Assembly (NCBI GenBank): GCA_020860885.1
Contig: JAJBTS010000295.1
Coordinates: forward strand, 1 to 6,398
From: Bacteroidales bacterium
GTDB lineage: Bacteria > Bacteroidota > Bacteroidia > Bacteroidales > Azobacteroidaceae
Length of the DNA stretch: 6,398 nt
Reading direction: 5' to 3'
Below the pieces are notes generated by a model, which saw nothing but the letters and a program-made list of their open reading frames with translations, was not told where the DNA came from and did not search any database. Both the position numbers and the translations under genes were made by a program. Below, piece after piece: positions 1 through 6,398 of this stretch; the first letter of the stretch is position 1, and every line of letters begins with the position of its first letter.

Positions 1-54
1 ACCGGACCCTTATGAATATATAAACTAGCTGTCCAACTTTTGGGGGGCACGTCA
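1..54 (+). mobile_element. Right end of an IS3-family (IS150-like) insertion sequence, partial
   Basis: Positions 30-54 start tgtccaacttttggggg and end in CA. The reverse complement starts TG and runs into cccccaaaagttggaca, the layout of the terminal inverted repeats of IS150-type IS3 elements as I know them. A reading frame at 2-28 ends PDPYEYIN-stop (TAG 26-28) immediately before this repeat, where the last codons of an IS3 orfB transposase would be expected, but eight residues are too few to identify it. The rest of the element and its left end lie outside the window, so no target duplication can be checked. The boundary at 54 rests on the terminal CA. Confidence 0.5.
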
Positions 55-334
55 ACATGAAGTTCCTCCTGAAAGTCGGATACTTCCTGAAGGGGGTGAC
101 CGGAATAATGATTTAAAAATTAATAATTCTTTAACAGAAGAATTGTATTATAAATTGCTGATAAACAACGGATATATACCGGAAGGAGAAGAAGTAGAGA
201 CGCAAGATTTTGCGTCTTTATCATCCCGTGAAATTCCAGTTCTTTTAACTGCTGGTCAATCACACGCAGACAGGCATCGGGAACTATTTTCAACGGATTA
301 TTTGATTGATTTACCAAATAAACACCCGACATAA
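55..334 (+). pseudogene. 3' remnant of an unidentified gene next to the IS end
   Basis: One frame is open from the IS terminus to a TAA at 332-334. It begins QHEVPPESRILPEGGD, continues through SLTEELYYKLLINNGYIP (about 125-180), and ends LIDLPNKHPT. It has no start codon of its own before 143 (ATG), and the coding-like composition extends upstream of that ATG to about 59, so I read it as the tail of a gene whose 5' part was cut off by the insertion sequence. An ATG at 57 is in another frame and gives only a 19-codon peptide. A palindromic repeat (195-220) lies inside and is read in frame as VETQDFASL. I recognise no domain or motif. It could also be a non-coding stretch that happens to be open, since it is short and its middle is repeat sequence. 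Confidence 0.35.
195..220. repeat. Palindromic repeat copy 1
   Basis: Arms agacgcaa (198-205) and ttgcgtct (210-217) enclose a 4-base loop gatt. The stem extends outward by a G-T wobble (197/218) and two A-T pairs. It is the only one of the four copies inside an open frame, where the plus strand reads VETQDFASL without a stop. Confidence 0.85.
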
Positions 335-337
335 CGG

Positions 338-365
338 GTAGAGACGCAAAATCTTGCGTCTCTAC
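338..365. repeat. Palindromic repeat copy 2
   Basis: This is the longest and most regular copy. Arms gtagagacgcaa (338-349) and ttgcgtctctac (354-365) pair over 12 bases around the loop aatc. It starts 3 bases after the TAA of the left remnant frame, so it sits at the 3' end of that frame. No T-run follows on either strand, so it is not a canonical intrinsic terminator. Confidence 0.9.
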
Positions 366-385
366 GACGATGATACGTGGACAGG

Positions 386-412
386 AAAAAAGACGCAAAA
401 TTTTGCGTCTTT
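386..412 (-). terminator. Likely intrinsic terminator of the minus-strand operon, made from repeat copy 3
   Basis: Read on the minus strand, the hairpin AGACGCAA / AATT loop / TTGCGTCT is followed directly by five more T residues (390 down to 386), giving six T in a row with the last base of the stem. It lies about 40-65 bases past the stop codon of the methyltransferase gene (453-455), a normal place for the terminator of a transcript coming from the right. The stem has four G-C pairs, so it is moderate rather than strong. On the plus strand only TTT follows the stem, so it should work mainly in the minus direction. Confidence 0.55.
389..412. repeat. Palindromic repeat copy 3
   Basis: The 20 bases agacgcaaaattttgcgtct (391-410) form a perfect palindrome, extended by two A-T pairs. 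The pair just outside the core is A-T here, where copies 2 and 4 have G-C, so the two arms have changed together. The left flank is A-rich, which makes a T-run after the hairpin on the minus strand (see the terminator at 386-412). Confidence 0.9.
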
Positions 413-429
413 ATGTACACGCTGCATCA

Positions 430-455
430 TAGAGACGCAAGATATTGCGTCTCTA
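430..455. repeat. Palindromic repeat copy 4, overlapping the methyltransferase stop codon
   Basis: Arms tagagacgcaa (430-440) and ttgcgtctcta (445-455) pair fully around the loop gata. On the minus strand the first three bases of the repeat are TAG, the stop codon of the methyltransferase gene (453-455). The gene therefore ends exactly where the repeat begins. No T-run follows, so this copy alone is a poor intrinsic terminator. Confidence 0.9.
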
Positions 456-1862
456 CTTTTGGGCTTCGACAACAAAACTTTCGAGGTTATTGGCCCATTC
501 GGGTATTACTTTGCCATGTTGTTCTATATCAGAAAAAACAGGATGGACACTCTCTCCTATTTTGGGATAAGAAACGTTTTTAAATCCGGTTTTTTTTAAT
601 AAATAAGTAATTGTTTCTTTATCATAAATCATTTTATGGGCAAAAAAACGCATGAAGTTATTAACGATAAACATCGGAGGAACTTTCTCCTGTTCAAAGT
701 CTTCTTTTATACCGGGAGCAAAAGAAGATATGCTCCAGTCTATGTACTGATCGTATAGTTCATTGTCTTTTTCTTCATACAATTTAATCAGAAATTCCAG
801 TCCGGGCATGGTTAACCGAAATATTCCCTGAGGTTTTAAGACCCGGTAGACTTCCTGCAGCATATTTTTACCGCCCTTGTAACTAAGGTGTTCAAACAAA
901 TGCTCTGAAAAGACATACCGGAAAGAGGAGTCCGGGAATGGAAACTTTTTCTCAGCATCCAGGAAAATAATATCTTTTGTAAAATTCATGTCGGAATTTA
1001 ACCAACCGGTCTTTACACAAGTACCGCAGCCAATATGCAAACGAGGTTCCCCGGACTTTTTGAAGTAGGAATAAGGGATGCGTTTATTTATTTCTTTTGC
1101 GATTTGCATGGATACCTCCTGCTTTTCTTCGTCGTTTGGAGGCAACTTCAAATCAATAGAGTAATCAGAAGGTATGGTTTCCTGATGATCGGATGGGAAA
1201 GAATATTCTTTATCGGATTTCAAAGCGATAACAGGGATCTGTTTCTCTCGCCCGATATGAGACAATATATGTTTTTGAAAAGAAGAATTGTTTAAAACAA
1301 CGATACCTAAGGGTTGCATAATATCCAACAGAGCTGCAAATGTGTTGTGATAATCATATAGTTCTTTCAATGACTGCCGGAGGATTTCATTTTCATAAAC
1401 TTTTTGATCGCAGAAATCCAGTTCCATTAGAATCAGCCATTTCGGTAAATCATTTTCGGGCGGAGTGAAATCACACAATACTACGACCAATCGGTTCAGA
1501 GGATCTAAAACGGAAGAAAAATACTTCAACTCCGCTTCATTCTGCGCATAAAAAAGAACAGCTCCTTGCAGGTTAACTAGAAACGGGTACCACATATGTT
1601 CTTTTATATCCACCAATTTAGATTTCGAGGATAGATTTGCATCGTTTCCGGATTCCGGAGGAAAAAGTTTTGTTTCCAGTTTTTTTAATAAGTCTTTTTC
1701 GGTTAACAGAGGAGATTGTGAATTGTTTTGTGCATTTTCTTTCCTCAAAAGATAATCAGCCAATACAGGCAACATATACAATGGGAAATTAAGATCACGA
1801 GTAGCATTTAGTTCCCGGATGGAACGATATAAATTAAGATATAAGCCGGAAGATATTTCCAT
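453..1862 (-). CDS. SAM-dependent methyltransferase with an unrecognised N-terminal domain
   Basis: 469 residues, ATG at 1862, stop TAG. The C-terminal part is a class I Rossmann methyltransferase. SAM-binding motif I is LHIGCGTCVKTGWLNSD (275-291), with glycines 278 and 280 and a GWLN-D motif as in the COG4627/Methyltransf_11 type. FPFPDSSFRYVFSEHLFEHL (307-326) is the usual post-II stretch with the EH pair, and EVYRVLKPQGIFRLTMPG (337-354) follows. The first 260 residues are unidentified. Residues 85-225 alternate hydrophobic strands and helices (LVVVLCDF, GIVVLNNS, IPVIALK), like a second Rossmann-type or GT-B-like half. There is no signal peptide or membrane segment, so it should be cytoplasmic. 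It is last of four same-strand genes, 39 bases after the glycosyltransferase. Relatives I know of this methyltransferase type often sit in surface-polysaccharide loci, so the substrate may be a sugar; the neighbouring peptide system makes a modified peptide an alternative. Confidence 0.85.
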   Translation of the reverse strand: MEISSGLYLNLYRSIRELNATRDLNFPLYMLPVLADYLLRKENAQNNSQSPLLTEKDLLKKLETKLFPPESGNDANLSSKSKLVDIKEHMWYPFLVNLQGAVLFYAQNEAELKYFSSVLDPLNRLVVVLCDFTPPENDLPKWLILMELDFCDQKVYENEILRQSLKELYDYHNTFAALLDIMQPLGIVVLNNSSFQKHILSHIGREKQIPVIALKSDKEYSFPSDHQETIPSDYSIDLKLPPNDEEKQEVSMQIAKEINKRIPYSYFKKSGEPRLHIGCGTCVKTGWLNSDMNFTKDIIFLDAEKKFPFPDSSFRYVFSEHLFEHLSYKGGKNMLQEVYRVLKPQGIFRLTMPGLEFLIKLYEEKDNELYDQYIDWSISSFAPGIKEDFEQEKVPPMFIVNNFMRFFAHKMIYDKETITYLLKKTGFKNVSYPKIGESVHPVFSDIEQHGKVIPEWANNLESFVVEAQK

Positions 1863-1901
1863 AGGTATTTAAATTAAGTAAGTGAAACGAATAGTTCGGA
1901 T

Positions 1902-2789
1902 TCAGACAGCTTCAGGTTTTACCTGTTGGGTATCTTTATCTTTAATAATTCTGGAAAACAGTACATAGATTATCTGTCTTAATTCCAGTGAAGACAGATT
2001 CTGATCATTAAAAAGGTTGATTGAGTTTTCAATCAGATTGTAATAAACAGGATTTTCGTTCATTATAAAATCGATTAAGAATTCTAAGTATTCCCTTTGT
2101 ATCCTGTTGGTACACTCTCTCATGGCACTATATTTTTTTTGCGTTACCTGATTCTCACTTATTCTATAATCCATCAGGCAAGCCGGAATATTAGAAAATA
2201 TACACCCTTTTTTAATCAGATAAATCCAACAGTTGTAATCTTCCGCATAAATATATTCTTTATCGTATACATTATAAATCTCCCCTTCTTTCTCAAAGTG
2301 TGAAAGAAGCTTTTGCCTCATCATTACTGACGGATGTCCCATAACATTCCCAAAAAGTATCTGTCTTAATACAGCATCGTGCGTGGGAGGATATTTTACT
2401 ATTCTCTGTTGCTCCTGATTCTCCCCAAAGGTTTGCATCCAGGAGCCACAAATATCGATGTCCGGATTTTCCTCCATAAAATTATATTGTACCAACAATC
2501 TCTCCGGCCTCATCCTATCGTCGGCATCCATTCTTGCTATGTATTTTCCTTTCGCAGCAGACATACCTGCATTTAAGGAATAAATATAATCGTGCTTGCG
2601 CCTGATCAGCCGGATCCTGAGATCATTATAAGCCTTAATTGTATCTACGGATTTGTCGGTTGAACCGTCATCCACGATTATTAATTCGAAGTTCTCAAAG
2701 GTTTGGGAAAGGATGCTCTCCATACTTTCTTTAAGATAAATCTCCGCATTATATACAGGCATTACCACACTTATTTCCGGTATTTTCAT
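1902..2789 (-). CDS. Family 2 glycosyltransferase (GT-A fold)
   Basis: 295 residues, ATG at 2789. It should transfer a sugar from a nucleotide-sugar donor; donor and acceptor cannot be read from the sequence. The N-terminus has the family hallmark ISVVMPVYNAE (6-16), then IIVDDGSTDKS (37-47), where the aspartates bind the nucleotide. The metal-binding DXD is in ARMDADD (85-91). GHPSVMMR (151-158) and the ED pair in YAEDYNCW (181-188), the likely catalytic base, complete the GT2 set. The last 85 residues are helical and unidentified. There is no transmembrane segment, so it is soluble or loosely membrane-bound. It starts 11 bases after the transporter stop, so the two are almost certainly co-transcribed. 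GT2 enzymes next to C39-peptidase transporters are known from glycocins (SunS/SunT), where the peptide is the acceptor; here that role is inference. The alternative is a surface-glycan enzyme. Confidence 0.92.
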   Translation of the reverse strand: MKIPEISVVMPVYNAEIYLKESMESILSQTFENFELIIVDDGSTDKSVDTIKAYNDLRIRLIRRKHDYIYSLNAGMSAAKGKYIARMDADDRMRPERLLVQYNFMEENPDIDICGSWMQTFGENQEQQRIVKYPPTHDAVLRQILFGNVMGHPSVMMRQKLLSHFEKEGEIYNVYDKEYIYAEDYNCWIYLIKKGCIFSNIPACLMDYRISENQVTQKKYSAMRECTNRIQREYLEFLIDFIMNENPVYYNLIENSINLFNDQNLSSLELRQIIYVLFSRIIKDKDTQQVKPEAV

Positions 2790-2800
2790 ACAAATAAAAT

Positions 2801-5029
2801 TTACTGTCCGAGTTCTAACTGGTTTTTTATTAAAGTATAATATATTCCTTTTTTAAAAGTAAGTTCTTCATGGGTACCCGTTTCGGTTATATATCCGTTT
2901 TCCAGAACAATGATATTATCCGCATCTTTGACCGTACTTAACCGGTGAGCCACTATCACCACTGTTTTTCCTTTATAAAAAGATTTCAGGTTATGCATGA
3001 TCTTTGCTTCATTGGTTGTATCGAGGAAAGAAGTTGCTTCATCGAAAAATATAAATTCAGGATCTTTATACACAGCCCTGGCAATTAACAAGCGTTGTTT
3101 CTGCCCTCCACTCAGATCTACTCCAATATTACCGATCTTGGTATTATAGCCCATAGGTAATTTTTCGATAAAATCGTCTATACATGCTACACGTGCAGCT
3201 TTTTTCATCTTTTCCAGATCCGGTTTCTCATCCGCTAGTGCGATATTGTCCATAATCGAGCCACTAAACATATATCCGTCCTGCATAACAACCCCGCATT
3301 TTTTTCTCCATTCATCGGCATTTATATCCGACATTTTATTTTTATCCAGATAAATATCGCCTTCCTGAGGATAATAAAACGACAAAAGGATTTTTAACAA
3401 AGTAGTTTTTCCACTTCCGCTGGCCCCTACTATGGCTGTAACCTTTCCGCTGGGAATTCGGGCAGAGATATTTTTCAAAACATACGGATTAAAACCTCCT
3501 GCATATTTAAAAGAAGCATTTTTAATAAGAAATCCTTCCTGAATGGTACGGGGAGAGATTTTCTCATCACTATCTTCATTTTTGTGTTTCTGGACTTCGG
3601 CCAATCGGTCGAAACTCAACTTTGTAGCCTGAAATTCCTGAACAAATTCCAATATCTGAGTAAAAGGCTGGCTTAATTGTCCGAGCAGATAACTGATGGT
3701 CATGAGAACCCCTAAAGTCATTTCCCCGGATACTACAAAATGGGCACAGAAAACGATAATTACAATATCCTTTAATTTGCTAAATGCCTGTACCCCTGAA
3801 TTGCTGTAATAATCCAGATAAAGTCTTTGCAAATTAAAATTATTGATTTTATCCTGGGTCTTTTCGGCCTGTGCCACTTTGGTTTCCTGAGCACTGTTGA
3901 TCTTTATTTCCCTCATACCCATGATGAGTTCGTAGATATTGCTTTTACTTTCAGAAGCAGCAGAAAATCTCATATAATTAAGGATCTTCCTTCTTTTTAA
4001 GAAGAGAGCAGACCAGATAGCAGAAATAATACTGAAAAAAAGAAAAGTCAGGAACACCCAGACATTATAATATATCAGAATGCCGGAAAAAACAATTAAA
4101 TTAGAAAATGAGAATAAAAAAGATATGAGATTATAAATTAAAAACGACTTTAGATTTTCCTGATCCTCCACCAATTGTATCAGGTCCGAATTTGCTTTAG
4201 TATCAAAGAAACTGATAGGAAGTTTAATGAGTTTATGCAAATAAGTAGACAAAAAACTTATTCCCAAACTATATCCTACTTTTGAAAGAAGTATGTTCGA
4301 AAAATTATTGGATACAATATAACCGATAAATAATGCAAATTGGGTGGCTGCCAGAACTTTAATCAAATCCAAATTCCTCATTCCAATTCCATCATCGAAC
4401 ATTTTCTGAAAAACAATGGGAATTAACCAGTTTGCCACCATCGCTAACAGGGAAAAAACGAGAGCAAAGAGAAACTTTTTTTTATGAGTTTTAAACGTTG
4501 ATTTCGTAAGCTCCCATATATCCATAAATTCTTCCCGCAAAGAAAACTTTTCGCTTTTATTTCCATAAAAAGCATCCGTCGGTTCCAATACGATAGAAAT
4601 TCCGGCTTCATTTTCTCCGATGAAAGATTCTACGAAAATATTTTCAGGCATGGCTAGTTTCCCAAAACCCGGATCGGCTACATGATAGTTTTTTATTCCT
4701 TTCTTTTCATCTATTTTATACAGTACTACAAAATGTTCCTGCCTCCAATACAAGATGGCCGGTAAAGGCATCCGATTCACTTCCTCTAAAGACAATTTTA
4801 CTGCTGCAGCAGTAAAACCCAATTCTTTTGAAGCAGAAAGCAAATCCCAAACAGTCGAACCTATACGCGTAGTATTGCATGCCTTTTTTATAGTTTTCAC
4901 AGAAAAATTCCGTCCATAAAAAGAGCAAATCATCCTAAGGCAGGAAGGGCCACAATCGTTGGCTTCCAGTTGTTGGTGAAAAGGGAAATTCTTTTTCCTT
5001 ACCCATGTCCAAATCTCCTGAGCAGTCAT
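2801..5029 (-). CDS. Peptidase-containing ABC transporter (C39 peptidase, PCAT)
   Basis: 742 residues, ATG at 5029, close to the usual length of full PCATs. Domains in order: a C39 cysteine peptidase at about 15-150, with QLEANDCG giving oxyanion Gln20 and catalytic Cys26, His99 in QEHFVVLY, and Asp119 in VADPGFG; an ABC exporter membrane domain at about 180-460, with hydrophobic segments near 186-206, 224-243, 298-320, 323-345 and 420-455; and an ATPase domain at about 500-735, with Walker A GASGSGKTT (535-543), Q-loop Gln583, signature LSGGQ (639-643), Walker B FIFFDEAT (659-666) and His695. All catalytic residues are present. The family works as an inner-membrane homodimer, cutting a precursor after a double-glycine leader in the cytoplasm and exporting the core. 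In a Gram-negative cell it would normally need an HlyD-like adaptor and a TolC-like channel; neither is in the window. It follows the maturase by 70 bases, the widest gap of the set, which holds a possible promoter box. Confidence 0.96.
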   Translation of the reverse strand: MTAQEIWTWVRKKNFPFHQQLEANDCGPSCLRMICSFYGRNFSVKTIKKACNTTRIGSTVWDLLSASKELGFTAAAVKLSLEEVNRMPLPAILYWRQEHFVVLYKIDEKKGIKNYHVADPGFGKLAMPENIFVESFIGENEAGISIVLEPTDAFYGNKSEKFSLREEFMDIWELTKSTFKTHKKKFLFALVFSLLAMVANWLIPIVFQKMFDDGIGMRNLDLIKVLAATQFALFIGYIVSNNFSNILLSKVGYSLGISFLSTYLHKLIKLPISFFDTKANSDLIQLVEDQENLKSFLIYNLISFLFSFSNLIVFSGILIYYNVWVFLTFLFFSIISAIWSALFLKRRKILNYMRFSAASESKSNIYELIMGMREIKINSAQETKVAQAEKTQDKINNFNLQRLYLDYYSNSGVQAFSKLKDIVIIVFCAHFVVSGEMTLGVLMTISYLLGQLSQPFTQILEFVQEFQATKLSFDRLAEVQKHKNEDSDEKISPRTIQEGFLIKNASFKYAGGFNPYVLKNISARIPSGKVTAIVGASGSGKTTLLKILLSFYYPQEGDIYLDKNKMSDINADEWRKKCGVVMQDGYMFSGSIMDNIALADEKPDLEKMKKAARVACIDDFIEKLPMGYNTKIGNIGVDLSGGQKQRLLIARAVYKDPEFIFFDEATSFLDTTNEAKIMHNLKSFYKGKTVVIVAHRLSTVKDADNIIVLENGYITETGTHEELTFKKGIYYTLIKNQLELGQ

Positions 5030-5068
5030 TTCATTTTATATATTTTTATTCCTCAAAAATTCAGTAAA

Positions 5069-5076
5069 CAAATATA
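5069..5076 (-). promoter_or_regulatory. Possible Bacteroidota -7 promoter box before the transporter gene
   Basis: On the minus strand, TATATTTG fits the Bacteroidota sigma-ABfr -7 consensus TAnnTTTG. It lies 39 bases before the transporter ATG, in the 70-base gap after the maturase. A -33 TTTG is not present at the usual 19-20 base distance (that position reads AAAG), so the promoter is weak or the match is chance in AT-rich DNA. If real, it would allow export and tailoring genes to be expressed apart from the maturase. Confidence 0.3.
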
Positions 5077-5099
5077 GCCATAAGGGTTATAGATACCTT

Positions 5100-6398
5100 T
5101 TAAGAAAAACATAGAGGTACTTTTTCCTGAGTTCTTATACAGGCATCGAAACGGTCCAGGATCATCTGGTCCATCATTTCTTCTGAATTTTCTAAAGCGC
5201 AGTATCCGGAATTACCTTCCTTCTCTTGTTCAAGTATGTGCCTGGAACATCCACCTCCACATAAAGGAGCTACCCGGCAATTCTTACAATGGTCTAATTT
5301 CAACTTCAAGTTAGCCCTGTATTCCGGCGAATTTTCCCAAACAATTTCTCCATGCTCTTTCAAATAGCCCTCCCTGTTTTCTTTGGTGAAATCTTTAGCT
5401 GTACATTTATAAACATCTCCATTGTAATTTATAACGCAAGTGTGCCTCTTGTCTGCATAACAACACTTTCTAATTTCATCAATATCGTTAAAAATAACAG
5501 TAAAGCCTTCCCAGACAAACATATTTATAACATCTCGGATCGATTCCGGCACAGACAATGTCTCTCTATCCTGCCAAACCCTATGAAAATCTATTTCCAA
5601 AAATCTTCGATCGTTCATAGAAATATCCTGAATATCCGGTAAAATACTCTGTATTGAATCTATACTCTTAATGGTATAATTTATCCTTAACCGAACGGGG
5701 ATCCGGTTACTCAAAAGTTGTCTTATATTTTCTAATATCAATTGATAGGAATTCTGATTTTTGTAGCTGTACCGAACCTTATTATGATGGCTTTCTCCTC
5801 CATCCAGTGTGATCTGAAAATAAACATCTTCATATTTTTTTAAATAATCAATTACCGAAGGAGTAATTAAAGAACCGTTGCTGGTAAAAGAAATCCCTAA
5901 ATGAATATTATTTTGCGAACATAAAGCGGAATGAAATTCAATAAGAGGTTTGACTATGGCATCAAATTGAAGTAAGGGCTCCCCACCGAAAAAGGCCAGT
6001 GCAAATTGTTTAAGATTTTTATTCGATTCAAGTATTTTTACAGATAAATCTTCAATTCTCTTTTGAATAGATTTAGTCATCTTTGACTTTGGAAGATGGT
6101 TTTCATAACAATACCAACATTTAAAGTTGCATGCCATTGTGGGATTTATTATAAGTGTAAAATTGGAATCATCCTCTATGATATTTTTTGTAAATTTATT
6201 CAAATGATCCCATTCATTTCTGTCATCTTCAACGTAACAGAAAGAATCAACCAGTTTTTGATGAAGTTCAGGCGCATATCTCTGTAAACTTTCCCTATCC
6301 TTTTGGATATAATCCGCCAATTGAGATTTAAAAACAATAAAATGATCCGTAAATGCATTATAAATTAAACTATATTGCTCAGATAAGGATATGATGGA
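5100..6398 (-). CDS. Radical SAM/SPASM peptide maturase, 5' end outside the window
   Basis: The frame is open to the right edge, giving 432 residues with the beginning missing. The TTG at 6320 is not a credible start, because clear family sequence (EQYSLIYNAFTDHFIVF) lies before it. Numbering from the edge: CNFKCWYC gives the radical SAM CX3CX2C (Cys90, 94, 97), which binds the 4Fe-4S cluster that cleaves SAM; FFGGEPLL (136-143) is the SAM-contacting GGEP motif; QITLDGGESHHNKVRY follows near 195-210. The C-terminal SPASM domain matches CX9-15GX4C-gap-CX2CX5CX3C-gap-C: Cys313, Gly327, Cys332, Cys371, 374, 380, 384 and Cys400, enough for auxiliary clusters. Such enzymes make C-C, thioether or related crosslinks in ribosomal peptides in the cytoplasm. 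The C39 transporter next door supports a double-glycine-leader RiPP system, comparable to the GG-Bacteroidales maturases. An anaerobic sulfatase-maturase relative is possible but less likely in this setting. Confidence 0.93.
   Translation of the reverse strand, partial: SIISLSEQYSLIYNAFTDHFIVFKSQLADYIQKDRESLQRYAPELHQKLVDSFCYVEDDRNEWDHLNKFTKNIIEDDSNFTLIINPTMACNFKCWYCYENHLPKSKMTKSIQKRIEDLSVKILESNKNLKQFALAFFGGEPLLQFDAIVKPLIEFHSALCSQNNIHLGISFTSNGSLITPSVIDYLKKYEDVYFQITLDGGESHHNKVRYSYKNQNSYQLILENIRQLLSNRIPVRLRINYTIKSIDSIQSILPDIQDISMNDRRFLEIDFHRVWQDRETLSVPESIRDVINMFVWEGFTVIFNDIDEIRKCCYADKRHTCVINYNGDVYKCTAKDFTKENREGYLKEHGEIVWENSPEYRANLKLKLDHCKNCRVAPLCGGGCSRHILEQEKEGNSGYCALENSEEMMDQMILDRFDACIRTQEKVPLCFS

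Noticed and set aside
57..116. A 19-codon small ORF starting at ATG 57
   Set aside because: It is out of frame with the longer coding-like remnant, has no supporting signal, and its ATG abuts the IS end.
120..398. A 92-codon minus-strand frame across the repeat cluster
   Set aside because: Much of it is palindrome, which reads open in both directions (ETQDFASL, KTQNLASL). It opposes a more coding-like plus-strand frame and shows no protein motif.
195..455. CRISPR array
   Set aside because: The repeats are full palindromes, spaced unevenly (about 118, 23 and 17 bases apart), with variable loops and no cas genes. They fit a dispersed hairpin family instead.
354..599. Plus-strand frames starting in the repeats and running into the methyltransferase gene
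   Set aside because: They consist of repeat sequence plus the antisense of a well-supported gene.
4716..4928. Minus-strand 70-codon frame inside the transporter gene
   Set aside because: It is a shifted frame within the C39 domain, whose own frame carries all catalytic residues.
5030..5099. Hidden precursor peptide gene between maturase and transporter
   Set aside because: The gap of 70 bases is too short for a leader plus core and contains no double-glycine coding frame.

Overview
The window looks like a low-GC Bacteroidota chromosome, most likely Bacteroidales. The reasons are AT-rich starts without Shine-Dalgarno sequences, a TAnnTTTG-type promoter box, and multicopy palindromes with the core AGACGCAA-n4-TTGCGTCT, which I recall from Parabacteroides/Dysgonomonas-like genomes. 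The genus is a guess.

Right and centre (453-6398): four genes lie on the minus strand in one direction. In order of transcription they are a radical SAM/SPASM peptide maturase that runs off the right edge, an ABC transporter with an N-terminal C39 peptidase (PCAT type), a family 2 glycosyltransferase, and a protein with an unrecognised N-terminal half and a C-terminal SAM-dependent methyltransferase. Gaps are 70, 11 and 39 bp. The first two genes are the core of a ribosomally made, post-translationally modified peptide (RiPP) system. The maturase would modify a precursor; the transporter would cut its leader after a double glycine and export the core. The glycosyltransferase and methyltransferase may decorate the same peptide, or may belong to a neighbouring surface-glycan function. 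No precursor gene is visible; it is most likely just beyond the right edge.

Left (1-452): positions 1-54 look like the right end of an IS3-family insertion sequence. It abuts an open frame (to 334) that lacks its own beginning and reads as the 3' remnant of an interrupted gene. Four copies of a 24-28 bp palindrome lie at 195-455. One is inside the remnant and translated in frame, one follows its stop, one carries a T-run and should act as the terminator of the minus-strand operon, and one supplies the stop codon of the methyltransferase gene. The strongest hypothesis from the window is a possibly glycosylated and methylated radical-SAM RiPP pathway.
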